From Amycolatopsis pittospori (GTDB lineage Bacteria; Actinomycetota; Actinomycetes; Mycobacteriales; Pseudonocardiaceae): DNA of 64,000 nucleotides. Both the position numbers and the translations under genes were made by a program. Under the pieces are notes generated by a model that saw nothing but the letters and a program-made list of their open reading frames with translations, ran no database searches and was not told the DNA's origin. The stretch covers positions 1 to 64,000 of the forward strand of contig NZ_JACBXD010000017.1 of the NCBI RefSeq assembly GCF_013870525.1, in the 5' to 3' direction. This document shows, piece by piece, positions 19,643 to 29,725 of this stretch (its first letter is position 1; each line of letters begins with the position of its first letter).

Positions 19643-21901
19643 GCCAAGACCCTCCAGCGCCGGAACAAGGTCACCGGTCTGCACTACGCCCATCCGACGG
19701 GTCGCCCTGGTCAGGGCCACATAAAGGTCGTTGAGCCCGCGCGGGGACTCGGCGACGACCTCGTCCGGCGCGATCAGCACGACCGAGTCGAACTCGAGCC
19801 CCTTCGCCCGCTCCACCGGCATCACGGACACCCGGTCCCCTGCCTCGCCGAGGGTCGCCGAGAGCGGACCGACCAGCGGAGCCGGGCACAGGACGGCGAC
19901 CGTCCCACCGTCCACAGCGGACAGTTCGGCGTCGACGAGACCGGGGAGCTCCGTGGCGAGCGCCGCCGGTTCCACGGAACGCAGCCACGGCGAGAAACCC
20001 GTCTCGCGCACCGAAATCGGCGCTTCCAGCTCCGGGTTGACGTCGGCGAGCACCCGGGACGCGACGGCCATGATCTCCGCCGGGGTCCGGTAGTTCACGG
20101 TCAGCTCTTCGAGCTTCCAACGGTCGGCGACGTACGGCGAAAGGACCTCACCCCACGACCGCGCGCCACCGGCCGAGCCGGTCTGGGCGACGTCGCCGAC
20201 GAGCGTCATCGACCGGTTCGGCGACCGGCGCATCAGCAGCCGCCAGTCCATCGCGGTCAGCTCCTGCGCCTCGTCGACGATCACGTGCCCGAAGGTCCAG
20301 GTCCGGTCCTGGGCCGCGCGCTGCGCCGCCGTCATCTCGCTGCGGCGCTGCTGGCGTTCGGCGAACAGCTCGGCGTCGAGGACGTCGCCCACCCGCAGCA
20401 GCTCCTCGTCGACGATCTCCTCGTCCTGTTCGAGGATGTCGAGCACGCCTTCCGCGTACGCGCGGTCCTCCCGCTCGCGGCGGGCCCGCTCGGCACGCTC
20501 GTCGGTGTCGTCCTCGCCCAGCAGCTCGGCGAGTTCGTCGAGCAGCGGGACGTCGGCCGGGCTCCACTCCGCGTCCGTCGGACTGAAGAGATGCTCACGA
20601 TCGGTGTCCGACAAGGCTTTCCCGGACGCGCTGCGCAACCGTTCGCGGTCGGCGAACAGCTCGTCCAGCACGATTTCGGGGGTGAGCGTGGGCCACAGGG
20701 AGTCGAGCGCGGCGGCCACGTTCCTGTCGGCGGCGACCTCGGCGCGGATGTCCTGGATGTCGCGCGCGTCGAGCAGGTCCTCCCCCAGTTTGCGGGCGGC
20801 CTGGCGGGTCAGCGCGTCGAGAAGGTCGGAGAGGAAGATCCGCCGGGCGAGGTTGTGCGGACGGCGTGATCGGCGGGCCCGCGTCCTCGCTTCGGTGCAG
20901 GTCTTGCGGTCGAGCATGAGGATCTCGCGTTCGAACTCGATCTCCATCACCGGTTCGGGGACGCGCTGCCGGTCGCGGACGGCGTTGGCGAGCACGTCGG
21001 CCATGGCCAGGCGGCCCTTGACCTCGGCGGCCTCGCGGGTGACCGGCCCGGTGGCGTCGAGGCCCGGGTACAGCTGCCCGATCGTGGCCAGCAGCACACC
21101 GGTCTCGCCCAGCGACGGCAGGACCTGCCCGATGTAGCGGAGGAACGTGCTGTTCGGCCCGACCACCAGCACGCCGCGCGTGGTGAGCTGCTGGCGGTGC
21201 GTGTAGAGCAGGTACGCCGCGCGGTGCAGCGCGACCGCGGTCTTACCGGTGCCCGGCCCGCCCTGGACCACGAGGACGCCGTTCGGCGACGCACGGATGA
21301 TGCGGTCCTGCTCCGCCTGGATGGTGGCGACGATGTCGCTCATCTCACCGGTGCGGCGGCGTTCGAGCGCGGCCAGCAGTGCGGCCTCCCCGGCCAGCCC
21401 CAGGTCCTGGCCCTGGTCGGCGGCGGAGAGGTCGAGGATCTCGTCGTCGACGCCGACGACCTTCCGGCTCAGGGACCGGATGTGCCGCCGTCGGCGGACA
21501 CCGTCGGGTGAGGCGGCGGTGGCGAGGTAGAAGGGCCGCGCGACCGGCGCACGCCAGTCGACGAGCAGCGGGCGGTAGTCGTCGTCCTCGTCGAACAGCC
21601 CGAGCCGTCCGATGTAGGTGGTCTCCTCGGCGTGGCCGGGGAGGAAGTCGAGGCGGCCGAAGCAGAGGCCCTGTTCGACGGAGCTCAGCTGGGACAGCCT
21701 GTCGGTGTACAGCGTCGTGGCGACGTCGCGTTCGGTGCGTGCCTGCGGGGTGCCGCCGGTCTGGCGCAGCGTCTGGTCGAGCCGGCGCTGTGCGTCGACG
21801 CGTTCGGCGTCGAGCTTGCGGTAAACGGTGGTGACGTACTCCTGCTCGAACGCGACGTCCTGTTCGGTCGCGTCGAGTTCCCGGTCCGGGGACACGGACA
21901 A
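19640..21901 (-). CDS. HelD/HelR-family RNA polymerase motor ATPase
   Basis: 753 residues, UvrD/Rep-like superfamily 1 ATPase. A coiled-coil N-terminal arm (about 10-75) precedes domain 1A with Walker A GGPGTGKTAVALHRAAYLL and GVLVVGPNSTFLRYIGQVLPSL; a long charged insertion of about 200 residues, rich in Arg then Asp/Glu, interrupts the helicase core; VIVDEAQELTAMDWR is Walker B, and the C-terminal half holds VVLIAPDEVVAE and LYVALTRATRRM. Members pull apart stalled RNA polymerase; the HelR subgroup displaces rifamycins. I cannot separate HelR from general HelD by eye. The frame opens with TTG at 21901; a GTG two codons in (21895) is an equally good start. Confidence 0.88.
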   Translation of the reverse strand: MSVSPDRELDATEQDVAFEQEYVTTVYRKLDAERVDAQRRLDQTLRQTGGTPQARTERDVATTLYTDRLSQLSSVEQGLCFGRLDFLPGHAEETTYIGRLGLFDEDDDYRPLLVDWRAPVARPFYLATAASPDGVRRRRHIRSLSRKVVGVDDEILDLSAADQGQDLGLAGEAALLAALERRRTGEMSDIVATIQAEQDRIIRASPNGVLVVQGGPGTGKTAVALHRAAYLLYTHRQQLTTRGVLVVGPNSTFLRYIGQVLPSLGETGVLLATIGQLYPGLDATGPVTREAAEVKGRLAMADVLANAVRDRQRVPEPVMEIEFEREILMLDRKTCTEARTRARRSRRPHNLARRIFLSDLLDALTRQAARKLGEDLLDARDIQDIRAEVAADRNVAAALDSLWPTLTPEIVLDELFADRERLRSASGKALSDTDREHLFSPTDAEWSPADVPLLDELAELLGEDDTDERAERARREREDRAYAEGVLDILEQDEEIVDEELLRVGDVLDAELFAERQQRRSEMTAAQRAAQDRTWTFGHVIVDEAQELTAMDWRLLMRRSPNRSMTLVGDVAQTGSAGGARSWGEVLSPYVADRWKLEELTVNYRTPAEIMAVASRVLADVNPELEAPISVRETGFSPWLRSVEPAALATELPGLVDAELSAVDGGTVAVLCPAPLVGPLSATLGEAGDRVSVMPVERAKGLEFDSVVLIAPDEVVAESPRGLNDLYVALTRATRRMGVVQTGDLVPALEGLG

Positions 21902-21989
21902 AAGCAGCCTGCTTTCGGAGGTGGGACAAAGGGGCCGAACGGATTACAACGGCGCCCACCATCATCTCATTCCCGCACGGCACGCTTCT

Positions 21990-22063
21990 CGTCTCGCGTT
22001 TAGTCCTCTGGTTGCGGTACTTGCACGTGCAAGTACCGCAACCAGAGGACTAAACGCGAGACG
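21990..22063. repeat. Palindromic repeat family B, copy 2 (74 bp, perfect)
   Basis: Perfect 37+37 palindrome with centre TTGCAC/GTGCAA and outer arms CGCGTTTAGTCCTCT. It lies three bases after the ctaB stop and 89 bp before the helR-like start, so it marks the 3' end of ctaB. Confidence 0.95.
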
Positions 22064-22066
22064 TTC

Positions 22067-23047
22067 TTAGAAGGGCAGGCCGATGACCGGCAGGCCGATC
22101 GCGGAGTCGACCGCGAGGGCGACGAACACGATCATCAGGTACGTGTTCGACCGGTGGAACAGCGACATCGGCTTGGTCTCCTCGCCGCGCCGCACCGCCG
22201 CGTTCAGGCTGTGCGCGTAGAAGAGGAACCAGCCGCCCGCCAGGAGCGCGAACGTGGTGTAGATCCAGCTCGTCACCGGGACCAGCAGCAGCGTCCAGGC
22301 GACCATCACCCACGAGTAGATGACGATCTGCCGCGCCACGTGCTGCGGGGTGGCGACCACCGGCAGCATCGGCACGCCGGCGCGCTCGTAGTCGTCGCGG
22401 TACTTCATGCCCAGCGCCCAGGTGTGCGGCGGGGTCCAGAAGAAGATGACGCCGAACATCACGAACGCGGGCCATTCGACGGTGCCGGTGACGGCGGCCC
22501 AGCCGATGACGACCGGCATACAGCCCGCCGCGCCGCCCCAGACCACGTTCTGTGACGTACGCCGCTTCAACACCAACGTGTAGACGAAGATGTAGAACAG
22601 GATCGTCGCGATCGCGAGAATCGCCGAGAGCAGATTCACCGTGAAATAGAGCACGACGAACGACAGGACGCCGAGCGACAGGCCGAAGATCAGGGCGCCG
22701 CGCCGGGGAACCGATTCCTTCACCAGCGGGCGGCGCTTCGTGCGGTTCATCACCTTGTCGATGTCCGCGTCGATGACGCAGTTCAAGGCGTTCGCGCTGC
22801 CGGCGGCCATGGTGCCGCCCACGAGGGTCGCGAGAACCAGCCAAGGCGACGGGATTTCCCTGCCTGCCAGGAACATCGCGGGAATCGTGGTGACGAGGAG
22901 GAGCTCGATCACCCTGGGCTTCGCGAGGGCGGCGTACGCGCCGACGACCTGGCGGATTGTTCGCCGGCCACCGTGCGGTCGTTCACCGGTCGGATGTACG
23001 GCGCTGGTGCTGTCACTGCGTCCGTGCGCAGCGTTCACCAACGACAT
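22067..23047 (-). CDS. ctaB: Protoheme IX farnesyltransferase (heme O synthase)
   Basis: 326 residues, UbiA prenyltransferase superfamily with about eight to nine helices. The polyprenyl-diphosphate site is [20 protein letters not shown]; the second loop carries [15 protein letters not shown]. The first 35 residues are polar. The enzyme farnesylates heme B to heme O, the substrate of CtaA at 14116-15084. GGGAG lies before the ATG. The gene is divergent from tkt, the arrangement seen in mycobacteria. Confidence 0.95.
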   Translation of the reverse strand: MSLVNAAHGRSDSTSAVHPTGERPHGGRRTIRQVVGAYAALAKPRVIELLLVTTIPAMFLAGREIPSPWLVLATLVGGTMAAGSANALNCVIDADIDKVMNRTKRRPLVKESVPRRGALIFGLSLGVLSFVVLYFTVNLLSAILAIATILFYIFVYTLVLKRRTSQNVVWGGAAGCMPVVIGWAAVTGTVEWPAFVMFGVIFFWTPPHTWALGMKYRDDYERAGVPMLPVVATPQHVARQIVIYSWVMVAWTLLLVPVTSWIYTTFALLAGGWFLFYAHSLNAAVRRGEETKPMSLFHRSNTYLMIVFVALAVDSAIGLPVIGLPF

Positions 23048-23324
23048 TTCACTCCCTGCGTCAGTTTTCGGGGCGGGCCCACCAGGCTTCCGGGTGATGT
23101 GGCGGCCCCGGATCCCTGCGATCTGAACCCTTCCTCGATGTTAGACGTGCTGTTTCCAGAGGGTGATCGCGGGTCCTCGACCGGCCGAACCATTAGGCTG
23201 GCCGCGGTAGGTCGCGGCGTACCTCTGCGAACGGCCCGGAGCAGGAATATCGTCCCTTCCGGATCGATTGAGATTAGTAGCGGTACACGTGGGTTACCCA
23301 CGAGGGAAGAGAAGCCACAACCTG

Positions 23325-25448
23325 ATGACGGGGAGTTCGAGTTCAGTGTCCGAAACCGCCTCTACCAGCGAGAAGAACCCACTCCTCCGGCGCAACGTGC
23401 CCGCCGACTGGACCGACCTCGACACGCGGGCCGTCGACACCGTTCGGGTGCTCGCCGCGGACGCGGTCGAGAACTGCGGCAGCGGTCACCCCGGCACCGC
23501 GATGAGCCTCGCGCCGCTCGCCTACACGCTGTTCCAGCGGACGCTGCGCCACGACCCGGCGGACCCCGAGTGGCCCGCCCGTGACCGCTTCATCCTCTCC
23601 GCGGGGCACTCGAGTCTCACCCTCTACATCCAGCTGTACCTCGCCGGGTTCGGCCTGGAGCTGGAAGACCTGAAGCAGCTTCGCAAATGGGACTCGAAGA
23701 CCCCGGGTCACCCGGAGTACCGCCACACCAAGGGCGTCGAGACCACCACCGGCCCGCTCGGCCAGGGTCTCGCCAACGGCGTCGGCATGGCGATGGCGGC
23801 CCGCCGCGAGCGCGGCCTGCTGGACCCGGAGCCCGCCGTCGGCGAGAGCATCTTCGATCACTACGTCTACGTGGTCGCCTCCGACGGTGACATCGAAGAG
23901 GGCGTCACCGCCGAGGCTTCGTCGATCGCCGGCCGCCAGGAGCTCGGCAACCTGATCGTCTTCTGGGACGACAACGAGATCTCGATCGAGGACGACACCA
24001 AGATCGCGCTGTCCGAGGACGTCGTGAAGCGCTACGAGGCCTACGGGTGGCACACCCAGGTCGTCGAGGGTGGCGAGGACGTCGTCGCGATCGAAGAGGC
24101 CATCAAGGCCGCGAAGGCCGAGACCGAGCGCCCGTCGTTCATCGCGCTGAAGACCGTCATCGGGTACCCGGCGCCGAAGAAGATGGGCACGGGCAAGGCC
24201 CACGGTGCCGCGCTGGGCGCCGAAGAGGTCGCCGCGGTGAAGGAGATCCTCGGCTTCGACCCGGAGCAGAACTTCCAGGTCGACGACGAGGTCATCGCGC
24301 ACACCCGCCAGGCCGTCGACCGCGGCAAGACCGCGCGCGCCGAATGGCAGGAGAAGTTCGAGGCGTGGGGCGCCGCCAACCCGGAGCGCAAGAAGATCGC
24401 GGACCGGATGTCCACCCGCACGCTGCCCGAGGGCTTCGCCGACAACCTCCCGAAGTGGGAGCCGGACGCCAAGGGCATCGCGACCCGCAAGGCCTCCGGT
24501 GAGGTGCTCAACGCGCTCGCCGAGCCGCTTCCCGAGCTGTGGGGCGGTTCCGCGGACCTCGCGGAGAGCAACAACACCACCATGAAGGGGGCCGACTCGT
24601 TCGGCCCGGAGAAGGCTTCCACCGACATGTGGAAGACCAGCCCGTACGGCCGGACGCTGCACTTCGGTATCCGCGAGCACGCGATGGGCTCGATCCTCAA
24701 CGGCATCGCGCTGCACGGCGGCACCCGCCCCTACGGCGCGACGTTCCTGATCTTCTCCGACTACATGCGCCCGCCCGTGCGACTGGCCGCGCTGATGAAG
24801 GCGCCGGTCACCTACGTGTGGACGCACGACTCGATCGGCCTGGGCGAGGACGGCCCGACGCACCAGCCGATCGAGCAGCTCTCCTCGCTGCGCGCGATCC
24901 CCGGCCTCAACGTCGTCCGCCCGGCGGACGCCAACGAGACCGCGTACGCGTGGAAGGCCGTCCTGGAGGACGTCCACCACCCGTCGGGCCTCGCGCTGAC
25001 CCGGCAGAACGTGCCGGTCCTGGAGGGCACCAGCGCCGAAGGCGTCAAGCGGGGCGGCTACGTCCTCGCCGAGGCGTCCGACGGCAAGCCCCAGGTCGTG
25101 CTGATCGCGACCGGCTCCGAGGTGCAGCTGGCCGTCGAGGCCCGCAAGACCCTCGAAGCCGACGGCATCACGGCGAGCGTCGTCTCGATGCCGTGTGTCG
25201 AGTGGTTCGACGCGCAGGACCAGTCCTACAAGGACTCGGTCATCCCGCCGTCGGTCAAGGCACGCGTCTCCGTCGAAGCCGGTATCGCCCTTTCGTGGCA
25301 CCGCTTCACCGGTGACGCCGGGGAGAACGTCTCGATCGAGCACTTCGGTGCCTCGGCCGACGCCGGCACTCTGTTCCGCGAGTTCGGTTTCACCGCGGAA
25401 GCCGTCGTCGACGCCGCCCGTCGCTCGATCGCCAACACCAAGAACTGA
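23325..25448 (+). CDS. tkt: Transketolase
   Basis: 707 residues from the ATG at 23325, which follows GAGGGAAGAG; GTG at 23346 (VSETAS) is an alternative. Thiamine-diphosphate enzyme of the pentose phosphate pathway. [19 protein letters not shown] and [16 protein letters not shown] are the N-terminal motifs; [18 protein letters not shown] and [11 protein letters not shown] form the ThDP/metal site, and the pyrimidine domain carries [19 protein letters not shown]. It opens the tkt-tal-pgi-zwf-opcA-pgl operon. Confidence 0.96.
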   Translation: MTGSSSSVSETASTSEKNPLLRRNVPADWTDLDTRAVDTVRVLAADAVENCGSGHPGTAMSLAPLAYTLFQRTLRHDPADPEWPARDRFILSAGHSSLTLYIQLYLAGFGLELEDLKQLRKWDSKTPGHPEYRHTKGVETTTGPLGQGLANGVGMAMAARRERGLLDPEPAVGESIFDHYVYVVASDGDIEEGVTAEASSIAGRQELGNLIVFWDDNEISIEDDTKIALSEDVVKRYEAYGWHTQVVEGGEDVVAIEEAIKAAKAETERPSFIALKTVIGYPAPKKMGTGKAHGAALGAEEVAAVKEILGFDPEQNFQVDDEVIAHTRQAVDRGKTARAEWQEKFEAWGAANPERKKIADRMSTRTLPEGFADNLPKWEPDAKGIATRKASGEVLNALAEPLPELWGGSADLAESNNTTMKGADSFGPEKASTDMWKTSPYGRTLHFGIREHAMGSILNGIALHGGTRPYGATFLIFSDYMRPPVRLAALMKAPVTYVWTHDSIGLGEDGPTHQPIEQLSSLRAIPGLNVVRPADANETAYAWKAVLEDVHHPSGLALTRQNVPVLEGTSAEGVKRGGYVLAEASDGKPQVVLIATGSEVQLAVEARKTLEADGITASVVSMPCVEWFDAQDQSYKDSVIPPSVKARVSVEAGIALSWHRFTGDAGENVSIEHFGASADAGTLFREFGFTAEAVVDAARRSIANTKN

Positions 25449-25458
25449 AGGGGAAAGC

Positions 25459-26571
25459 ATGAGCAACGACAAGCTCGCGCAGCTGTCGGAGGCCGGTGTC
25501 TCGATCTGGCTCGACGACCTGTCCCGTGAGCGCCTGAACACCGGCAACCTCGCCGGCCTGATCCGCGACAAGCACGTCGTGGGCGTGACGACCAACCCGA
25601 CGATCTTCGCCAACGCGATGTCGAAGGGCGAGGCGTACGACGAGCAGACCAAGGAGCTCGCCGCCCGCGGCGCCGACGTCGAGGCCACCATCCGCGAGCT
25701 GACCACCACCGACGTGCGCAACGCCGCGGACCTGTTCCGCGACGTCTACACCGCCACGAACGGGGTCGACGGCCGGGTGTCCATCGAGGTGGACCCGCGG
25801 CTGGCCAAGGAGACCGACAAGACGGTCGCCGAGGCGCAGGACCTGTGGAAGACCGTGGACCGGCCGAACGTGCTGATCAAGATCCCGGCCACCGAAGAGG
25901 GTCTCCCGGCGATCACCCGCACCCTGGCCGAAGGCATCAGCGTCAACGTCACGCTGATCTTCTCGGTCGAGCGCTACAAGAAGGTCATCGAGGCCTACTT
26001 CGCCGGGCTGGAGCAGGCCAAGGCCAACGGCCACGACCTCAAGGGCATCCACTCGGTCGCGTCGTTCTTCGTGTCCCGTGTGGACACCGAGATCGACAAG
26101 CGGCTCGACGCCATCGGCACCGACGAGGCCAAGGCGCTGCGCGGTGAAGCCGCCATCGCCAACGCGCGGCTCGCCTACGCGGCGTTCGAAGAGCTCTCCG
26201 CCACGGACCGCTGGAAGAAGCTCGCCGAGGCGGGCGCGAACGCGCAGCGCCCGCTGTGGGCCTCCACCGGGGTGAAGGACCCGGAGTACTCCGACACCCG
26301 CTACGTGGACCAGCTCGTCGTCAAGGACACGGTCAACACGATGCCGGAGAAGACCCTCGACGCCGCGGCGGACCACGCCGACGTCACCGGCGACACGGTG
26401 ACCGGCAAGGGCGCCGACGCGCAGGCCGTCTTCGACAAGCTGAGCGCCGTGGGCATCGACATCACCGACGTGTTCCTCACCCTGGAGAACGAGGGCGTCG
26501 AGAAGTTCGAGAAGTCCTGGGTGGAGCTTCTCGAGACCGTCACCGGGCAGCTGGAAAAGGCAAAGGACTGA
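25459..26571 (+). CDS. tal: Transaldolase
   Basis: 370 residues, the longer actinobacterial/cyanobacterial type. The Schiff-base lysine lies in [17 protein letters not shown], and [12 protein letters not shown] forms the sugar-phosphate site. The ATG has GGGGAAAG eight bases upstream and lies 10 bp after tkt. It shifts three-carbon units between sugar phosphates in the non-oxidative branch. Confidence 0.96.
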   Translation: MSNDKLAQLSEAGVSIWLDDLSRERLNTGNLAGLIRDKHVVGVTTNPTIFANAMSKGEAYDEQTKELAARGADVEATIRELTTTDVRNAADLFRDVYTATNGVDGRVSIEVDPRLAKETDKTVAEAQDLWKTVDRPNVLIKIPATEEGLPAITRTLAEGISVNVTLIFSVERYKKVIEAYFAGLEQAKANGHDLKGIHSVASFFVSRVDTEIDKRLDAIGTDEAKALRGEAAIANARLAYAAFEELSATDRWKKLAEAGANAQRPLWASTGVKDPEYSDTRYVDQLVVKDTVNTMPEKTLDAAADHADVTGDTVTGKGADAQAVFDKLSAVGIDITDVFLTLENEGVEKFEKSWVELLETVTGQLEKAKD

Positions 26572-26579
26572 ACTGGACC

Positions 26580-28199
26580 ATGGCAGGGGAAACGACCGGC
26601 GTCGAAATCGTCGACGCCGCCCTGGCCGGCCGAGCCGCTCCGTTCGCGGAGCGGCTCGTCGCCGACCAGGTCGCATCGAAACTGGCGTCCCAGGACGCCA
26701 CACTGTGGGGTCCCGAAGCCGAGTCCGAAGCGTCGATCCGTCTCTCGTGGACGACGCTGCACAAGTCCTCGCGGCCGTTGATCGGCGAGATCGAGGCACT
26801 GCGGACCGAACTGCGTTCGGAGGGCGTCGACCGCGTCGTCCTGGCGGGCATGGGCGGTTCGTCGCTGGCACCCGAGGTGATCACCGGGACGGACGGCGTC
26901 GCGCTGACCGTCCTCGACACCACCGACCCGGGTCAGGTCGCCGACGCTCTCGCCGGTGACCTGGAGCGGACGGTGCTGGTGGTGTCGTCGAAGTCCGGCG
27001 GAACCGTCGAGACCGACAGTCACCGGCGGATCTTCGCGAAGGCCTTCGCCGACGCGGGCATCGACGCGGCGCGGCGGATCGTGGTCGTCACCGACCCCGG
27101 CTCCCCGTTCGCGGAACTGTCCGAAAAGGAGGGTTACCGTAAGGTCTTCCTCGCCGACCCGAACGTCGGCGGCCGCTACTCGGCGCTGACCGCGTTCGGG
27201 CTCGTCCCGTCCGGCCTCGCCGGCGCGGACATCGCGCGCCTGCTCGACCAGGCCGCTTCGGTGGCCGACACGCTGGCCGCCGACTCGGCGGACAATCCCG
27301 CGATCAAGCTCGCGGCGGCGTGGAGCGCGGCACACGAAGAGGGCGCCGAGAAGGTCGTCATCGCCGATACCGGTTCCGGCATCAAGGGCTTCGCAGACTG
27401 GGCGGAGCAGCTGATCGCCGAGTCCACCGGCAAGCAGGGCACCGGTCTGCTGCCGGTCGCCGTCGAGGGTCCGGACTCCCCCGGGTTCGCCGACGCGAAG
27501 TCCGACGCCACCCCGGTGGCGGTCGGCCAGGCCGAAGGCACCGCGAAGATCTCCGTGACCGGCTCGCTCGGCGCGCAGTTCCTGCTGTGGGAGTTCGCCA
27601 CCGCGTTCGCCGGACGGCTGCTCGGGATCAACCCGTTCGACCAGCCCGACGTCGAGGCCGCCAAGAAGGCCGCTCGGTCGCTGCTCGACAACCCGGACAA
27701 GCTCAAGGGCGGCGAAGAGCCGTCCACTGTGGACGGCGCGGTCCAGGTGTTCGGATCGGACGGGGTTTCGACGGAAGGAAAGCTCGCGGACATTCTGCGG
27801 GCTTTCTTCGATTCCGCCCCGGAGACCGGCTACATCGCGGTGCAGGCGTACCTCGACCGTCTCGACGACGCGTCGACGTCGATCCTGCGCGGCGAGATCG
27901 CCAAGCGGACCGGCCGCCAGACCACCTTCGGGTGGGGACCGCGGTTCCTGCACTCCACCGGGCAGTACCACAAGGGCGGACACCAGAACGGCGTCTTCCT
28001 GCAGCTCACCGGCGCCGTCGAGCAGGATCTCGACGTTCCGGACCGGCCGTACACCCTCGGTGTCCTGCAGCACGCGCAGGCGCTCGGTGACGGCCAGGTG
28101 CTCGCGGAGCACGGTCGTCCGGTGCTGCGCCTGCACCTCACCGACCGGGCCGCCGGCCTGGCGGAACTGGTCCGCGCGGTACAGGAGGTCGGCGAGTGA
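26580..28199 (+). CDS. pgi: Glucose-6-phosphate isomerase
   Basis: 539 residues. VVLAGMGGSSLAPEVI, VVSSKSGGTVETDSH and GVFLQLTG are phosphosugar-isomerase motifs; the sequence is of the divergent type also found fused to transaldolase in other bacteria, which agrees with its place directly after tal. It links glycolysis to the oxidative branch that follows. ATG at 26580, nine bases after the tal stop. The end overlaps zwf as GTGA. Confidence 0.92.
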   Translation: MAGETTGVEIVDAALAGRAAPFAERLVADQVASKLASQDATLWGPEAESEASIRLSWTTLHKSSRPLIGEIEALRTELRSEGVDRVVLAGMGGSSLAPEVITGTDGVALTVLDTTDPGQVADALAGDLERTVLVVSSKSGGTVETDSHRRIFAKAFADAGIDAARRIVVVTDPGSPFAELSEKEGYRKVFLADPNVGGRYSALTAFGLVPSGLAGADIARLLDQAASVADTLAADSADNPAIKLAAAWSAAHEEGAEKVVIADTGSGIKGFADWAEQLIAESTGKQGTGLLPVAVEGPDSPGFADAKSDATPVAVGQAEGTAKISVTGSLGAQFLLWEFATAFAGRLLGINPFDQPDVEAAKKAARSLLDNPDKLKGGEEPSTVDGAVQVFGSDGVSTEGKLADILRAFFDSAPETGYIAVQAYLDRLDDASTSILRGEIAKRTGRQTTFGWGPRFLHSTGQYHKGGHQNGVFLQLTGAVEQDLDVPDRPYTLGVLQHAQALGDGQVLAEHGRPVLRLHLTDRAAGLAELVRAVQEVGE

Positions 28200-29725
28200 C
28201 GCGAGCCTGGAAGAACCCGCTGCGCGATCCGCGCGACAAGCGGCTGCCGCGGATCGCCGGGCCGTCCAGCCTGGTCATCTTCGGCGTGACCGGTGACCTC
28301 GCCCGCAAGAAGCTGATGCCGGCGATCTACGACCTCGCCCACCGCGGGCTGCTGCCCGCCGGGTTCTCGCTGGTCGGTTTCGCCCGCCGGGACTGGGAGC
28401 ACCAGGACTTCGGCGAGCTCGTGCACGACTCGGTCAAGGAGCACGCGCGGACGCCGTTCAAGGAGTCGGTGTGGAACCGGCTCGCCGAGGGCATCCGTTT
28501 CGTCCAGGGCACCTTCGACGACGACGACGCCTTCGACAGGCTCGCGCAGACGGTCAAGGATCTCGACGCCGAGCGCGGGACCGGTGGCAACACCGCGTTC
28601 TACCTGTCGATCCCGCCGAGCGCGTTCCCGGTGGTGACCAAGCAGCTCGCCCGCTCCGGCCTCGCCGACGCGAGTGACGAGACCTGGCGCCGCGTCGTCA
28701 TCGAGAAGCCGTTCGGCCGCGACCTCAAGAGCGCCAAGGAACTCAACGAGATCGTGAACGACGTCTTCCCCGAGGAGTCGGTGTTCCGCATCGACCACTA
28801 CCTCGGCAAGGAGACGGTGCAGAACCTGCTGGCGCTGCGCTTCGCGAACCAGCTGTTCGAGCCGATCTGGAACGCCAACTACGTGGACCACGTGCAGATC
28901 ACCATGGCCGAGGACATCGGTCTCGGCGGTCGCGCGGGGTACTACGACGGCATCGGCGCCGCACGCGACGTCATCCAGAACCACCTGCTGCAGCTCCTCG
29001 CGCTGACCGCGATGGAGGAGCCGGTCTCGTTCGCCCCGCGCGCGCTGCGGGCGGAGAAGGTCAAGGTGCTCTCGGCGACGAAGCCCTTGGAGCCCTTGGA
29101 CGAGACCACCGCGCGCGGCCAGTACGCGGGCGGCTGGCAGGGCGGCTCGAAGGTGCCGGGCCTGTTGCAGGAAGGGGGCTTCGCGAAGGACTCGACGACC
29201 GAGACCTACGCCGCGGTCACCCTGGAGGTGCAGAACCGACGCTGGGCGGGTGTGCCGTTCTACCTGCGGACGGGCAAGCGGCTGGGCCGCCGGGTCACCG
29301 AGATCGCCGTGGTGTTCAAGCGGGCGCCGCATCTGCCGTTCGACTCGACGTCGACCGAGGAACTGGGGCAGAACGCCCTGGTGATCCGGGTGCAGCCCGA
29401 CGAGGGCATCACGCTGCGGTTCGGGTCGAAGGTGCCGGGGACCACGATGGAGGTCCGCGACGTCACCATGGACTTCGGCTACGGGCACGCGTTCACCGAG
29501 TCGTCCCCGGAGGCCTACGAACGGCTCATCCTGGACGTGCTCCTCGGTGAGCCGTCGCTGTTCCCGGTGAACGAAGAGGTCGAACTCTCCTGGGAGATCC
29601 TCGACCCGATCCTCGACCACTGGGCCAAGAAGGGCGCGCCCGAGCAGTATCCGCCGGGGTCCTGGGGACCGCCGTCGGCGGACGAGATGCTGGAGCGTAC
29701 CGGCCGTAATTGGAGGCGTCCGTGA
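28196..29725 (+). CDS. zwf: Glucose-6-phosphate dehydrogenase
   Basis: 509 residues. SLVIFGVTGDLARKKLMPA is the NADP-binding loop; RIDHYLGKE (about 196-204) is the active-site signature. It makes NADPH and 6-phosphogluconolactone. The GTG start overlaps the pgi stop, and the stop overlaps opcA (GTGA), whose product is needed for full activity in relatives. Confidence 0.97.
   Translation: MTRAWKNPLRDPRDKRLPRIAGPSSLVIFGVTGDLARKKLMPAIYDLAHRGLLPAGFSLVGFARRDWEHQDFGELVHDSVKEHARTPFKESVWNRLAEGIRFVQGTFDDDDAFDRLAQTVKDLDAERGTGGNTAFYLSIPPSAFPVVTKQLARSGLADASDETWRRVVIEKPFGRDLKSAKELNEIVNDVFPEESVFRIDHYLGKETVQNLLALRFANQLFEPIWNANYVDHVQITMAEDIGLGGRAGYYDGIGAARDVIQNHLLQLLALTAMEEPVSFAPRALRAEKVKVLSATKPLEPLDETTARGQYAGGWQGGSKVPGLLQEGGFAKDSTTETYAAVTLEVQNRRWAGVPFYLRTGKRLGRRVTEIAVVFKRAPHLPFDSTSTEELGQNALVIRVQPDEGITLRFGSKVPGTTMEVRDVTMDFGYGHAFTESSPEAYERLILDVLLGEPSLFPVNEEVELSWEILDPILDHWAKKGAPEQYPPGSWGPPSADEMLERTGRNWRRP

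Noticed and set aside
21902..21989. Rifamycin-associated element upstream of the HelD/HelR gene
   Set aside because: I looked for a long inverted repeat in this gap and saw none apart from the family B palindrome, which belongs to the end of ctaB.
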